Source of the DNA: Megalonaias nervosa
Taxonomy: Eukaryota > Mollusca > Bivalvia > Unionida > Unionidae
Reading direction: 5' to 3'
Assembly: GCA_016617855.1 (NCBI GenBank)
Contig: JAECUM010001934.1
Location: forward strand, 62,001 to 126,000
Length of the DNA stretch: 64,000 nt
Numbering within the stretch: position 1 is the first letter of the stretch; the number at the start of each line of letters is the position of its first letter. The position numbers and the translations under genes are program-made. Positions 1-12,103 of this stretch are shown in pieces. The notes under the pieces were generated by a model, which saw only the letters and a program-made list of their open reading frames with translations, was not told the DNA's origin and did no database searches.

Positions 1-1134
1 CATATACTGTATATAGCGAGTCCTGATACACTCATATTCTGTGTATAATTAGTCCTGATTGCTCACAATACTTGGATTTCACAATCAGCCATGCTAATGA
101 GAAGTGTTACACATGTGTACATGCATAATTAATCTATTTGAGATCAGGAAACAATACATAGTCCAAATATTTCCTTTTTTCATGTTATCTTGGTGTCAAT
201 CAACTTTCCAGTAGTTGTCTATCCCTGACCAGATTTTATAAATATTTAATATTTATCTGAGATTACATCATTACAGTTCACTTTACTGTAAATAGAATAC
301 TATTAATCCCATGTCTAAATATTCACAGAACTGTGAAAATTCCATGTGGGATTTTATTTAGCTATTACCCCACAAGCCAATATTGTATTAAAGAAAAAAA
401 ACCAACAAAAGACAGTTGTGACTGGTTGAATTATTTGAACATGCCATATTCCTTTAGGTCAAGTTAATGAGGCGCCGTAGCGGACAAAACACTACCATAT
501 TTTCCTGTTCAAGTACGTGACATTGTGAACAGTAATGACATTTATGTGTCATTTTTATGTTACAATTATATCAAGAAAACATTTCCTTAAGATCCAGTAA
601 AGACGTAGATGGCCTACACAGAACCGAAATAAAATCTGAACAAAGGACGTTAAAGTCACTATGAAATCGACTTGCAATCTTCTCAGAATCAAGGTTTCAG
701 TTTAAAGTTTTGAAACAGAATCCAATTTTATCCTGAGAAAACATATGCTATTCTAATAGTATTTAAAAATACGTTTGTTTACACAGTAGGTTCCTCTGAT
801 TGTAATATCTCAAAGATTTTTTTTTTACTGTCTTGTGCCAAACCATTTTATTTCTTTGTTTCTTTTTCTAATTCATTAAGGGATTAGTTTATTAAACATG
901 CACCTATTGATAAATCTCTTGAAGGGATTTATATGGGGGGAAAATTCTTTAGTGAAACCGATTTATTAAGGAGTTTTCTATGAAACATATATTTTATACC
1001 TATACAAACGCCTTTGTTGAACTTCAAGCATATTAGTATAGAATGGGAAAAAAAGTTTGTTTCTTGGTAAAAGTGATAAACTTAATGTGTGCCAAAAGCT
1101 TATTTAAAGATTTCTCAAGAAAACATCGTCACTG
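1..1134. other. AT-rich intergenic, no gene
   Basis: I see no coding region, RNA gene or clear repeat array here. The only recognisable item is around 473-495, where a short GAGGCGCCGTAGCGGACAAA sequence matches the ends of the foldback element at 2748-3612, so it may be a solo end or the outer end of an older nested copy. Confidence 0.6.
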
Positions 1135-1220
1135 TCTGCATTATGCATATTGTCCGAGTTAGCATTATGCATATCGTCATAGTCAGCATTATGCATATCG
1201 TCATAGTCAGCATTATGCAT
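1135..1220. repeat. 24-bp tandem repeat, about 4 copies
   Basis: The phrase CAGCATTATGCATATCGTCA recurs about every 24 bp. The long minus-strand open frame over this region is repeat-derived and is not a gene. Confidence 0.8.
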
Positions 1221-1375
1221 ATGTATATACTGGAATTATGTATTATCTGTATGAGATGACTGTTATTTTTAGAAAGACGTATCACACATGCATTGTTAAA
1301 TATCTGTATGCTTCCATGGGTGCCGGCAGCATGGGTCAAGGGTGGGTCACATGACCCACCTTGGAAATCAAACTG

Positions 1376-1377
<2 letters not shown>

Positions 1378-1431
<54 letters not shown>
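1378..1431. repeat. (TA)n microsatellite
   Basis: An uninterrupted run of alternating T and A over about 50 bp. It creates Tyr-Ile open frames on both strands that should not be annotated as genes. Confidence 0.97.
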
Positions 1432-1436
<5 letters not shown>

Positions 1437-1557
1437 TCTGACAAGTTTAATTATGCAAATGAAGCTGAAAATATGTCACAAGATTCTGTTCAAAACGCTT
1501 AATAAATATTAGCTTTAGTTTCAGACTGCTTCTTATACTAACTCTCCCGGCCGTGAC

Positions 1558-1626
1558 TGACTGACCCCCCTGAAAATCCTGACCCCCCTGCACAAAGTCC
1601 TGACCCCCCTGCGAAAAATCCTGCAG
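1558..1626. repeat. Short C-rich tandem repeat
   Basis: CCTGACCCCCCTG-like units of about 17-20 bp occur four to five times in a row. Confidence 0.7.
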
Positions 1627-1689
1627 GTGCCCATGTATGCTTCTGCTATAATCTGTGAAGGGACGTATTTTTGTTTGTCTTGTTTAAAT

Positions 1690-2450
1690 GTCTGTCTTGG
1701 CAGTAGTCCAACCATATGTATGTACATACCATCCTTCCTATCGGTACAATAACTCTAACGGACTTAGGTCAGTCATATGTATGTACATAGCGTGCTTCCT
1801 TTCCGTATAATAACTCTAACGGACTTAGGTTAGCCATATGTATGTGCATACCGTGCTTCCCTTCTGTACAATAACTCTAACTGACTTAGGTCAGCCATAT
1901 GTATATACATACAGTGCTTCCTTTCCGTTCAATAACTATAATGGACTTAGGTCAGCCATATGTATGTGCATACCGTGCTTCCCTTCCATACAATAACTAT
2001 AACGGACTTAGGTCAGCCATATGTATGTGCATACTGTGCTTCCCTTCCATACAATAACGCTAACTGACTTAGGTCAGCCATATGTAGGTATGTACATACA
2101 GTGCTTCCTTTCCGTTCAATAACTATAACAGATTTAGGTTAGCCATATGTATGTGCATACCATGCTTCCCTTTCCTTGTAATAACTCTAACTGACTTAGG
2201 TCAGCCATGTGTATGTACATACAGTGCTTCCTTTCCATTCAATAACTATAATGGACTTAGGTTAGGCATATCTATGTACATACCATGCTTCCCTTCTGTA
2301 CAATAACTATAATGGACTTAGGTCAGCCATATGTATTTACATAAAGTGCTTCCTTTCCGTACAATAAGTCTAACGGACTTAGGTCAGCCATATGTATGTA
2401 CATACAGCGCTTCCCTTCTGTACAATAACTATAATGGACTTAGGTCAGCT
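1690..2450. repeat. 60-bp tandem array, about 12 copies
   Basis: Units of about 60 bp are defined by GACTTAGGTCAGCCATATGT at one end and a CTTCCTTTCCGT-like stretch with AATAACTCTAACG at the other. Copies differ by point changes and small indels, so the array is old or is exchanging poorly. A Lys-rich stretch (2460-2550) follows it with no recognisable domain. Confidence 0.9.
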
Positions 2451-2747
2451 TCAGTAGGAGTAAAAAAAAAGACAGCATCTGGAAAAAGTGGAAAGAAAGT
2501 GGAAAAAAATGGAAAGAAAGTGGAAAAAGCCAGAGGACAAGGAACAGTGCTTGAGGTCTTTCGAAAATGCAATTATGTAACAAAAGTTATATTAACATAA
2601 AAGAACAGATGATTCTTGGACACCTTTCAAGACAACCTAAAAATACCCCCCCCCCCAAGCAAGCGAGTAAAATAAGTGGATTAATGGCGGAGCAGAAGAG
2701 GAGACACTCATAACTGACACCGTTAAAGTGAGATGCAAATTGTAAAA
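2451..2747. other. No gene seen
   Basis: Contains an A-rich, GGAAAAAGTGG-like low-complexity patch and a poly-C run near 2646. Nothing coding is supported. Confidence 0.5.
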
Positions 2748-3612
2748 GTATGAGGCACCACAGCGGACAAAAGTTGGTCCAATCAGAACACTGCCGTTGA
2801 AATTTTAATGTCATATGTCCAGAATTCCAATTTCACGTATTGTATCAAAAATGCTTGTCCTTAAAGTTCCATTTTCTAGGTCAAGATTTTACATTGTATC
2901 TGTTGAATTAAACAATAGTGGTTGAAAGTTATGTTTTCTGTGTTGATGGATTGTGTCGTTCGAGTTACACGGCGGTGGTTGAAATTTCAATGTCATACAT
3001 CAAGAATTCCTCATTTACGAATTGGTTCAAAGAGTTTATGTTGAAAGTTCCATTTCATATGTTGAGTATATAGATTTCATCTGTTGAATTACACAGCGCT
3101 GGTTGAAAATTCATTGTCCAATGTCAAGTTTTTAGATTGTATCTTCAGAATTACATGGCAGTTATTGAAATTTTAATGTCATATGTCAAGAGTTTCAATT
3201 TAACATGTAGAATCACATTGATTGTGTGGAAAGTTGCATTTCATATGTTGAGTTTTTTTATTGTATCTGTTGAATTACACAGTAGTGATTGGACATTTTA
3301 TTGTGCTTGTCAGAAATGTTATTTTTGCATGGTGAAATGATGTGTTAGTGCTAAAAGTAACATTACACAATGTCCACATTAACAATTCAAAATAATATCA
3401 AGTATTAAGATGCATCAACATAGGAAATAGAACTTTAAACCACCACTGTATAATTCAACATATAAAATCTAAAATCTTGATCTAGAAAATGGAACTTTAA
3501 GGACATGCAATTTGATCCAACATATGATATTGGATTTCTCGACATACGACATAGAAATTTAAACAGCAACTTTCTCATTGGACCAGCTTTTGTCCGCTAC
3601 AGCGCCTCATTC
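2748..3612. mobile_element. Foldback-type element with long inverted ends
   Basis: The left end (about 2748-2825) reads TGAGGCACCACAGCGGACAA, followed by a TTGGTCCAAT segment and a TCATATGTC stretch. The right end (about 3535-3612) is its diverged inverted copy over at least 75 bp. Between them, diverged units of about 115-120 bp recur, each with a TGTTGAATTACACAG-like phrase and a TGTCATATGTCAAG-like phrase, and they reappear inverted near 3420-3540. No protein is encoded. I infer a non-autonomous foldback transposon. A related end lies near 473. Confidence 0.75.
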
Positions 3613-3895
3613 AAGTTAGCCAAGATAAGCAACTGTTAGGGACTGACCATTTAGTTTGGATATGTGTGTTTGTGAAAGTATCTGAGATTTTCTTTCAAAC
3701 CAGGATTTTTTTTTTTTTGACCTAAAGATTATTTATTTTATATAAACAATATAATGGATATCAAAAATGGAGGTTGGGTTGGTTACTTGATTGCAATAAA
3801 TGACAGCATGAATATTATTTTACCCATGGACCTGGATTTGAATCTCTGTAGAATACGAATTAAAAATTCTCTAACCTGTATGATAGTATTATTTG

Positions 3896-3898
<3 letters not shown>
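3613..3898. other. No gene seen
   Basis: Single-copy-looking AT-rich sequence with a poly-T run near 3706. The open frames here end in the neighbouring microsatellite. Confidence 0.5.

Positions 3899-3969
<71 letters not shown>
3899..3969. repeat. (TA)n(CA)n compound microsatellite
   Basis: About 50 bp of TA followed by about 20 bp of CA. It causes spurious Tyr-Ile and Thr-His open frames. Confidence 0.97.
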
Positions 3970-4239
3970 TGAGATTATTTGGGCAACATGCTAGAAGCAC
4001 TTAGATGGTCAATATAAGGTTCAAGTGTTTGTCACTGGAAAATATATCAAAATTCCATTATAATTTTAAATATAGTAATTTTTAAAAATATTTTCTGGTT
4101 GCCCATCTGGTCTTCCACATTGTTATAAAATGGTTCCCCAGCATTAATTTTTATCTGTCTCAGACTACTGCACAATGGATTTTTCAATCCCAGACCTCCG
4201 ATGGCAACATATGTTAAGGGTACCACCACAGACAGTGGA

Positions 4240-4440
4240 AGGTACTGTATATACTTGCTTATAAGTCAAGTCCAACTGCAAATTGCACAAACCCAGATCT
4301 GGGGAGCATCCAGTGAAACAACATGGATATCCTGTCCTGCTGGTGCATTATGCAATGGCAGATCATGGTCTGTGTTGTTTGCAGCTGGACTTTGAGTATA
4401 TATGCTATATCATGGGTATACCTACATTTCAGGTATGAAG
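4240..4440. mobile_element. Palindromic MITE family, copy 1
   Basis: Begins with a TATATACTTGCTTATAAGTC-like end, contains two CAGACC-GATCT-type half sites facing each other (a GGTCTGTGTTGTTTGCAG segment at the right), and ends with its inverted counterpart. About 200 bp, no coding capacity. Seven other copies occur in this window. Confidence 0.7.
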
Positions 4441-4552
4441 AAATTGGGAGCCAAATCTTGGAAATCATTTTGAAAACCCAAATTATACCCCAAAGTGAGA
4501 TACAATATCTGTGTTATGTGTTTGTGTTATTCAGATTTTTAATGTACCGTTA

Positions 4553-4836
4553 ACAATTTTCTAGTCGTATCCCAATGTCTATAGTGTAGCAGTTTATAGT
4601 GATGTCTAGCACTGGGGAATGATGCCGCAGACATGTGACATCAGGTCCCACCCACTCACACTATCCTGACACCAGGCCAACCAGTCCTAACACTAACCTC
4701 TTAATGCTGAGGGCCAAGCAAGGCACCTGCTTGTACCATTTTTATAAGTCTCTGGTATGACTTGGCCAGGGTTTTAATCTGTGGCCTCCCACGTCAAAGG
4801 CAGCTGCTCTAACCTCTTAGGCCACCAGAGTGGTGC
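4553..4836 (-). mobile_element. tRNA-derived SINE (family B), copy 1
   Basis: Read on the minus strand it starts with a tRNA-like head (a TAAGAGGTTAGAGCAGC-like A-box region followed by a GTTCGAACCC-like B box, here decayed), then a conserved body containing the reverse complement of CCAGTCCTAACACTAACCTC. Seven other copies lie in the window. Confidence 0.8.
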
Positions 4837-5440
4837 GTATACAATATCTGGAAGATGCATAAATAATTGGTTTATTTGTTTCCATTTTTATGTATTCCAC
4901 ATTTATATCTTTGCTATGGTACACATTAGATAGCTTAAATATGTACCTGAAGTGTCAAGAAAGTCATATTTGTTTCAGATGCATCAGGGCACATTCTAAG
5001 TATAGATATTTGGTTGCTATTTTGATGTATAACATAGGTATATTTTCAGTCTTGTACATGTGAGATAAATATTTAGTAGACTATAAGTATACTGATACTC
5101 CAAGAAAGGTATGCAAGAGGTAAATAAAATTGGGTTACATTTTAGGTAGAAAGATTTGGTTCCAATTTTGATACAGCACAGGTGTGTCATCTGGATGATA
5201 TATATATATATAAGGCACATCAGCAATACTTCTAGCATACCTACAAATTATGTACCTCACATACACTTTAGCTAGGTATAACTTGGGTATTAGTTTGAAT
5301 AAATATCACAATCAAAAAAAATCTGGTGAAAAACCCATTTCATATGACTTTCCATTCAGGATAAGAAGCAGTAACAAGATTTTCAAGATGGCTGCTGTGG
5401 TGGTCATATTTGACATCAGATACCATCAACAATCATGATA
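4837..5440. repeat. Intergenic with one CAAGATGG-type repeat unit
   Basis: Nothing coding. Near 5250-5450 a unit of about 150 bp carrying TTTTCAAGATGGCTGCTGTG and a TGGTGGTCATATTTGACATC-like phrase matches the arrays at 35.6-36.25 kb and 42.4-43.0 kb. A short (TA)n run is at about 5198. Confidence 0.6.
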
Positions 5441-5959
5441 TAAGGTTATTTACTGAGGTGAAGTAAAATCAATTCGAAATTCAGTCACCAGAGTGGTAAC
5501 AACCTCAGCCACGGATACAAGGTTGCTTCATAAAGATGCTTAGATCTTACTCATAATCAAATTCCTCTTACATTTTGATGATATAAGACTATTTACCAAG
5601 TGTGTTACAATTCTGATGAGAAATATTGTTTCTTGCATCAAATGATCAGATACAAGATCACAACATTAATATGCATGAATCTCACTCATAATTATAACAT
5701 CTGAGATCCTGGTGATATAAACCTATCAACCAAGTTTGATCAAAATACTATCAAACGTACATTCTCTTGAGTGGTAAAAACATTCATCCAGTCAGATACA
5801 AGATCTTTTCATTAACATGCACAGGTCTTGCTTATAAGAAAACTCATCAATTATCTTGATGATATTAGCCTATTTCACTAAATTTAATCAAATCAGGTCA
5901 GAAATACAATCTCTTAAATGGCAAGAAGCTCAGCCAATCAGATGCAAGATCACCTCATT
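5441..5959. repeat. Diverged ~155-bp tandem repeats (part 1)
   Basis: Loosely conserved units contain phrases such as AATCAGATACAAGATCACCTCATTAATATGC-like text followed by a GATGATATAAGCCTATTTACC-like text and a TTTGATCAAAA phrase. The same units resume at 7500-7920 and in part at 32.2-32.5 kb. The DNA transposon at 5960-7495 is inserted between the two blocks. Confidence 0.75.
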
Positions 5960-7495
5960 GCATAGGTGTCGACTTTTACGGTTTACCCGTAATTTGTACG
6001 CTTTTTTCCCATTTTCATCAGTGTATGGCCGTACAACCATTTTGTACATTTTTTGTACAAAATTTTTGTTAAAAAATTTTTCCCATTTTGTGTGCATCCG
6101 GGACTCTGGGCATAATTTTTTTTAGAATGAAAATTTCAATGAGATCAGGGTGGCCTGAGGCAACCAATCAAATCATACTCAAAACCGCACTTTTCCTTTG
6201 ATAATGAAACAAATTTCATTTCATGGTTCAACTCCTGTGTATGAAGACCTTGTCATTTATCGCTCTGAAATTTGATGCTCACAAATATTTCTAATACTGA
6301 CTAACTACCTGTGTAGTAAGTATGTTTTCTTATTTTATACATTATTATTTTATTATTTATACTTATTACTATCAAATGGATAAAGTTTACATCAATTTTC
6401 ATACTTTACATAGTGTGGCAGTCATGTTGGTGTAACCCTAATTCGTCCGACTTTTCTGTGTGAAGATAAAGTCGATTTATCAACATTTTTAACAATATAC
6501 TAATTAAAAACAGTCTGCTGAATTTAGAACCGGCATTTTATCGTGCTGTCATAGTTTTGAATTAAGTTTGTGAGATACATAACACAAACAGGAAGATGCA
6601 TTGCCAAAATGACGGAGGGAGTACAGATACTGTGTGATGTCATTCTGGTGGCTCGAAAATATGTAACACTGCCAATTTATATCAAGTTTTTGACCAAAAT
6701 CTGCACACCATATAGCAAATTCATAACTTTTCAAACACCAGATATGCAATTTTAATAGAAATGATCAACTGCTTACGAGGTATAAACATCTGGACTGCTA
6801 CTTTGTAAATTTTTTTTATATTTAGATTTCAATTTTTGGATAGCTCTTGGCGTAATATCTTGGGGTTGATGGGGAAAAATATAAATTCATAACATATTTG
6901 TAATCGGGAGATCTTCCTATATCACATGTCAAATCTAAATTTTTAAATTATTTTTTTTTTCTTTCATCTAGTTGAAATATTCCATCCATCAAATGGTTGA
7001 GCCTAACTCAAAGAAACACAAGCTTGAAGACACTGACTGAGGTCATGGCAAGTTTCAGGCTGATTGGATTAAAGTCTTCCCTGGTAGTGTAGATGTATCC
7101 GAGTTAGGATCTTCCCATGCTTTTTGTAAAATATGCAGTAAAGATACTAAACTGGTGGCGTCAGGCATATATGATCTGGAGGAACACTTCAGGACAAAAC
7201 TGCATGAAAGAAATTTTGAAATGAAGTAGGGAGCATCCATCAAAAGCTTCTTTGCTCAGCCAAAGCATGAAGATGATAGTGTTATAAATAAAAAGAATGC
7301 AATAAAGTTTCAGAAATGAAAATAATTATGTAAATATGTGTAAAAATTCTTTGTGTATAGCATTTGTTGCTTTAACACTGTTGATCTTATATAATGCATG
7401 AATACATTATTTCATGTAAGGTTTTTTTTTTGTCTTTGTAAGGTTTTTATTGGTCTGGCATACAGGTTTTCGTCTCAAGTGGTTGACACCTATGC
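5960..7495. mobile_element. Non-autonomous DNA transposon with 11-bp inverted ends
   Basis: The ends are perfect inverted repeats of GCATAGGTGTC (5960-5970 and 7485-7495), with weaker similarity continuing inward. It sits inside the diverged 155-bp repeat block, whose units resume on the far side. A zinc-finger relic typical of transposon proteins lies near the right end (7044-7319). The target duplication is unclear: CATT is present on both sides and could be a 4-bp duplication. I infer a decayed or internally deleted DNA transposon and do not assign its superfamily. Confidence 0.65.
7044..7319 (+). pseudogene. Transposon zinc-finger domain relic
   Basis: An open plus-strand segment encodes a C-x2-C ... 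H-x5-H arrangement (CKIC, then HFRTKLH) preceded by a short conserved-looking FQADWIKVFPG stretch. After an in-frame TAG at 7227-7229, the same frame continues through ASIKSFFAQP to a TGA at 7317-7319. This spacing, with a downstream Ser-x-x-x-FF motif, is what I know from BED-like or TTF-like zinc fingers at the N-terminus of animal transposon proteins. No ATG is visible. It lies inside the inverted-repeat element at 5960-7495 and no transposase catalytic core follows, so it is probably a remnant. No function is claimed. Confidence 0.6.
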
Positions 7496-7499
7496 CATT

Positions 7500-7920
7500 G
7501 TTATGTGTAGATTTTACTCAAAATAAGTATTATTGGATATCTTTATGATATAAGCATATTTACCAGCTTTGATAAAAAGTCTGATCAGAAATACAGTTGC
7601 CATATTGCTGAAATGGTGACAAAAATCCAATGCATTACCACGTCATTAATCTGTGAAGATCTCATTCATACTTACATTTATACATCATCTTAATGATTTA
7701 AATATATTTCCCAAGTTTTATCAAAATTGGATCCAAAATACAGTCTCAAGAGTGGTAACAAGTCCAACCAATCATATTCAAGATCACCTCATTAATATGC
7801 ATATATCTTACTCAGTATTAAAATCATTTGAGATCTTCAATTATATAAAGCCTATATTCGTAATTTGATCAAAACTACCAGAAATATGTGTGAATCTTGA
7901 TGATATATGCCCCTATACTA
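7500..7920. repeat. Diverged ~155-bp tandem repeats (part 2)
   Basis: Continues the units of 5441-5959 on the other side of the inserted transposon, with the same TTAATATGCAT, TACAGTCTCAAGAGTGGTAAC and TTTGATCAAAA phrases. Confidence 0.7.
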
Positions 7921-8620
7921 AGTCACTTGATAGATGACATTGATGTCATCTAATTATATTGTCCCTGCAGACATTTTCTAGACAGGAAATGACATAAAGG
8001 AAGTGATGTATAATAGAACTGCTCTAAAAGTTGTTTGTAAGCACTTTCATGAATAGAACTGTGATTTCAAAATATACTGAAACAAATAAATATTTTGTGC
8101 TTTTTATCTTGGAATTCTTTTATTAATCCAAAATGCAATAAAACTGGCAATGGATGTATGGCAGACTTTGCAAACTGTCATTATTGTAAAGTTTAGTTTT
8201 ACCGATCACAATGCATTTTTGTAGTTCCTTTGAACCATGGATTGACCCATTTAAATACCAACTTATGTGACTTGACCTGTAATAATTTGAGAAAAATTGA
8301 GCCCAATCCAAAAGTATGCATGTCTGTATAAGGTTTATGCATGTATGTATAAGGTTTAATATTGGCTATATGGTGCCTGTTAAAAAGTCAGTTATAATAC
8401 CAAAAGGTAAACACATATTACTGAGCCATGAAAAATGGTCACATTAATGTTATGATTACACAAAACAAATCACTGGACTGCAAAATAGTACTCAGTGACC
8501 CCTTTGTGCTGAAATGTGTAGTTCTCAGTGTGACTTATCCAAGCAGTAAGTATAAAGTGACTCTACAGGAACTGTGTCTGACCTAACACAAATCGTAACA
8601 TTAGAGTTTATGCTGGTTTG
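7921..8620. other. No gene seen
   Basis: AT-rich sequence without recognisable coding potential. A short ATGCATGTATGTATAAGGTT phrase is duplicated near 8318-8357. Confidence 0.5.
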
Positions 8621-8636
8621 AGAGATGGACAGACAG

Positions 8637-8888
8637 TTGTTGTTGTTGTTGTGGGGCTTAACGCCATTTTTCAGCACAAGATAGGCTATACATGGCGGCC
8701 AGTATTAATGGTGGAGGAAGAAGCCGGGAAATCCCCGGAAAGAACCACCGACCCACGAGAAGCTACTGGCAAGCTTTCTCACATATCCGCATTTGCCGAA
8801 TCCTAGACTCAAACCTACGCAGACAGAGGTGAGATGGCAGTGATCCATAACGGAGAGTGCTTTAGACCACTCGGCCACTTGGGGCCCC
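8637..8888 (-). mobile_element. tRNA-derived SINE (family A), copy 1
   Basis: Read on the minus strand: a Ser/Leu-like tRNA head (GGCCGAGTGGTCTAAAGC, then a degenerate B box), a conserved body with a GGTTCTTTCCGGGGATTTCC-like core, and an (AAC)n tail that appears as TTG repeats on the plus strand. The flanks AGAGATGGACAGACAG at 8621-8636 and 8889-8904 are a perfect 16-bp target duplication, which fixes the ends. Confidence 0.93.
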
Positions 8889-9065
8889 AGAGATGGACAG
8901 ACAGACAGAAAGATATAAATGCAGAAGTCAGAACTGCTTTACAGTCCAGCCAATTAATTTTCATATATTAAAACTGGGAAAAGAAATAATTTGCATCAAG
9001 CATGTAAAACTGTTACAAATTAAAAATAAAAAGAAATCATATTACAAGAGTTAGAAGTACATACC

Positions 9066-9292
9066 ATCAATGCTCACTTCATAAGACAAGTCAAACTGCA
9101 AACAACAAAGATCCTGATCTGCCATAGCATAATGAGCCCACAGACCATGGTATAATTGTTGTTTGTTCTATTGATTACTCCTAAACAAACTGCACAGACC
9201 CTGATCTGCCAGCACATTATGTGATGGTAGATCTGGGTCTGTGCAGTTTGCAGTTGGAATTGAAATATAAGTGAGTAATATATGGTAGTACC
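9066..9292. mobile_element. Palindromic MITE family, copy 2
   Basis: Shows the AGTCAAACTGCAAACAAC left arm, an internal TTGTTTGTTCTATTGATTAC and the inverted right arm ending in GTTTGCAGTTGGAATTGAAA. No coding capacity. Confidence 0.75.
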
Positions 9293-9870
9293 ATATTAGG
9301 CACAGTGCATCTGTCTGTCTTTGCCTTGATGCCAAAATATATATTAAAGTTGCCAAAAAAGATACAAAGTAACTACAAATCCTTCAATTTATTTTCAAGG
9401 GGAATTTGAAAATTTATTTTAAATTTTTATTTGAAGATACTTTTTAAGTACACCAGAGATAGATTAATATAAAGTACTAGAACATTTTCAAAAACAGTAA
9501 GTACTATCAAGATTTCTTGGGTCTAAATCTTACAAATCACACTTAATGTACTGTTATGAAGTACTTTGGTACAGTTTAGGTACACACAGTACCATGTACA
9601 ACCTCATAAATTAAGAATCATGGTCTCTCTCATCGATAATGGGCAATTCTCCTACAGGATCTCCAAACATATCTTAATTGACTTTCTCTTCCCATTGTGT
9701 TCTTTGAAACATATTTTAGCAGATACAGCCAGAGATCTTATCAACTCCACATGATTTAAATTTAGCACAATGAACAGCAAGATCAAACACATTCATTCAG
9801 ACACACAAAACAAGTATGTCAAGGAAGAAACACTGACTGCAAGATATCAGTCATAAAAAGGCAAAGGTTA
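9293..9870. other. No gene seen
   Basis: AT-rich intergenic sequence with only short chance open frames. Confidence 0.5.
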
Positions 9871-9962
9871 CCATATATACTCGCTTATAAGTTGAGCCCA
9901 AGTGGAAACTGCACAGACCCAGGTCTGCCATCACATAATGCGCCGGCAGATGCAGAGTATGC
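9871..9962. mobile_element. Palindromic MITE family, half copy
   Basis: Only one arm is present: ACCATATATACTCGCTTATA followed by the CTGCACAGACCCAGGTCTGCC-type half site. The opposite arm is not found, so the copy is truncated. Confidence 0.65.
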
Positions 9963-11069
9963 ATTTCTGTTAGTAGTCATCAGTAGAACAAACAACATAA
10001 ATGATATTTGCTCTTTGTGAATTAATAACAGATATATTTCATTGAGTGGCTGAAAATAAAAAGCTTTTCACCCATGAGAAGAAATATATGTTACTTATTC
10101 TGAATAAGAAACTTTTCTTTTTCTTTAAAATTTTTATATTCTAACATGTTGGCTAGCTAAAATATATGACAAATTTCAGTAGTTGATGTCTTGTGGTAAT
10201 GATGCCAGCTGTTACTGTTATGTCTACATGTCTTGTATACCTGTGCACAGAAAATATGTACAGTACATAATTCATATTTGTCTATCCAATATTAAGGCAA
10301 GAAAGCACAAACTTGCAAACAACTCTGAAAAATGAATATTACATCTATATGTGGGATTCAAACATGGTTCATCCACATGACGGGTCAATATGCTCTTACA
10401 CCTAGCAGTTCACAACATGAACATTGAAATTCTTTGGTCATAATGTTATCGATGTCTGCTGAAGCAGAAAGAAGAGTGAAAGATCATAATTGATAATTCA
10501 CTCTTGAAATTTATCAAATTTACTGCTCTTGGAAAATGCAGCCATTCCTGGAGCAGCATAAAATCAATTGGATTTACATCTGATGAAGGCGTTTTGAATT
10601 AAAAAAAACATGGTCTTGATTTCTCCTCAACCAATTTAGGTATCATCCGTTTCTCTTTACAGACTGGGAGGGGTATGTATTTATCAAATATTTGGAGGGA
10701 TAACATTTCCTGTTGTTCCTTTGCTAAAAACAAAATGTTTTTGGTTTCCTCATATGTTCATTTTATATTATTGAGGAAAGAAAACCTGGCCTCAAAAGGG
10801 AAATGAAATGAATCGAGGGTCAAAGCTCATCCTGAGTCCACTCCCCTCCCCCACCAAAAACAAATCTTATAAGTCAGTTGAGGATTCTTAACCTGAAAAT
10901 TATATTACACTTTCTTCATACATGATTAATCCTTTATGATTAATTCATAGTTTATTATGATTAATATGTTAGTTTTAGTATGATGCTTTAAATGAAAACA
11001 GATACACTGCCATGAGAATTTTATGACTGTAAATTGCAGTCAGAAATGGCAATTACAGCAGCAAATTTA
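9963..11069. other. No gene seen
   Basis: AT-rich intergenic sequence. I see no conserved protein segment on either strand. Confidence 0.5.
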
Positions 11070-11222
11070 ACATATATACTCACTTGAGTCAAACTGCAAA
11101 CAGCAAAGATCATGATCTGCTTTAGAATAATGTGCCTGAAGATCAGGGTCTATGCCATTTGTTCTACTGATTACTCCCAATATCTGCACAGACCCAGATC
11201 TGCCAGTGCATTATGATAAAAT
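11070..11222. mobile_element. Palindromic MITE family, truncated copy
   Basis: Starts with CATATATACTCACTTGAGTC, contains TTTGTTCTACTGATTACTCC and breaks off after CTGCACAGACCCAGATCTGC. Confidence 0.7.
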
Positions 11223-11473
11223 AAAACCAATAAACTACGGAAGAATAATATCTAAATTGAACTTGTGCCATTTGATTACTGGTTGTCTAGGTTACCAATA
11301 ATTACTTCTGCATAGGAAGCATCATTATTCAAGAAAACAAAAAATGTATTGATTCAACACTGATTCCCCTGCCAATAATGTGCTAGTGAAGAAAGTCAGG
11401 TTAAAAAACAAAGACAAAGTTTAAAATGAAAAAGGGACCATAACTTGCTAACCCTTATTTATATAAGCTAACC

Positions 11474-11515
11474 AACAACAACAGCAACTACAACAACAAC
11501 AACAACAACAACAAC

Positions 11516-11549
<34 letters not shown>

Positions 11550-11575
11550 TAATAATAATAATAATAATAATAATA
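11474..11575. repeat. (CAA)n(TAA)n microsatellite
   Basis: About ten CAA or CAA-like triplets run into more than fifteen TAA triplets. It could be the tail of a lost SINE, but no SINE body is seen beside it. Confidence 0.95.
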
Positions 11576-12100
11576 TATTCAAATGAGGGTAGCTCAATTA
11601 GAATACAAATGTATCTAGTCTTCCTTGAGGCCCTCAACAAAATAAATATTTATTTATGAATGTGCATTAAATTGGAGAAGAAAAAAAACAACAGTAACCA
11701 TGTCAAACACATCTCAGATCTACACATAACTGATGATGATACAAATTGTATATATACAAAGGCAAAGCAAATGACTAATACATATAGTAAAGCAAATTAT
11801 TCAAAGTGCATGGTTCAAACATGTCAGATATATTTCCTGAAATTGTTTTTACAGATTTTGCCATTTTAATATGTGCAGGCAATGGGTTTCCATATCCTTG
11901 CTACAGAAGTTTTCAACACACACCAAAAGTGTTCAGTATTTAGTTTTGGAAGTTTCAAGTGATTTTGTGAGATTGATGTTAAAGTATTGGGCCCATGACA
12001 TGTGGTCAGAAGTTCTGTCTCTCATTTTATGCCATTGAATTCATGGAAAAAGCTTCAGATGAGGTGTTAATATAAGTAAGAATAGTCTTGATTACCTACC
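11576..12100. other. No gene seen
   Basis: AT-rich intergenic sequence with no supported feature. Confidence 0.45.
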
Positions 12101-12103
12101 ATA

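Noticed and set aside
1115..1502. Open frames on both strands through the TA run
   Set aside because: Their length comes from the (TA)n run, read as Tyr-Ile repeats, and the flanking 24-bp repeat. There is no domain.
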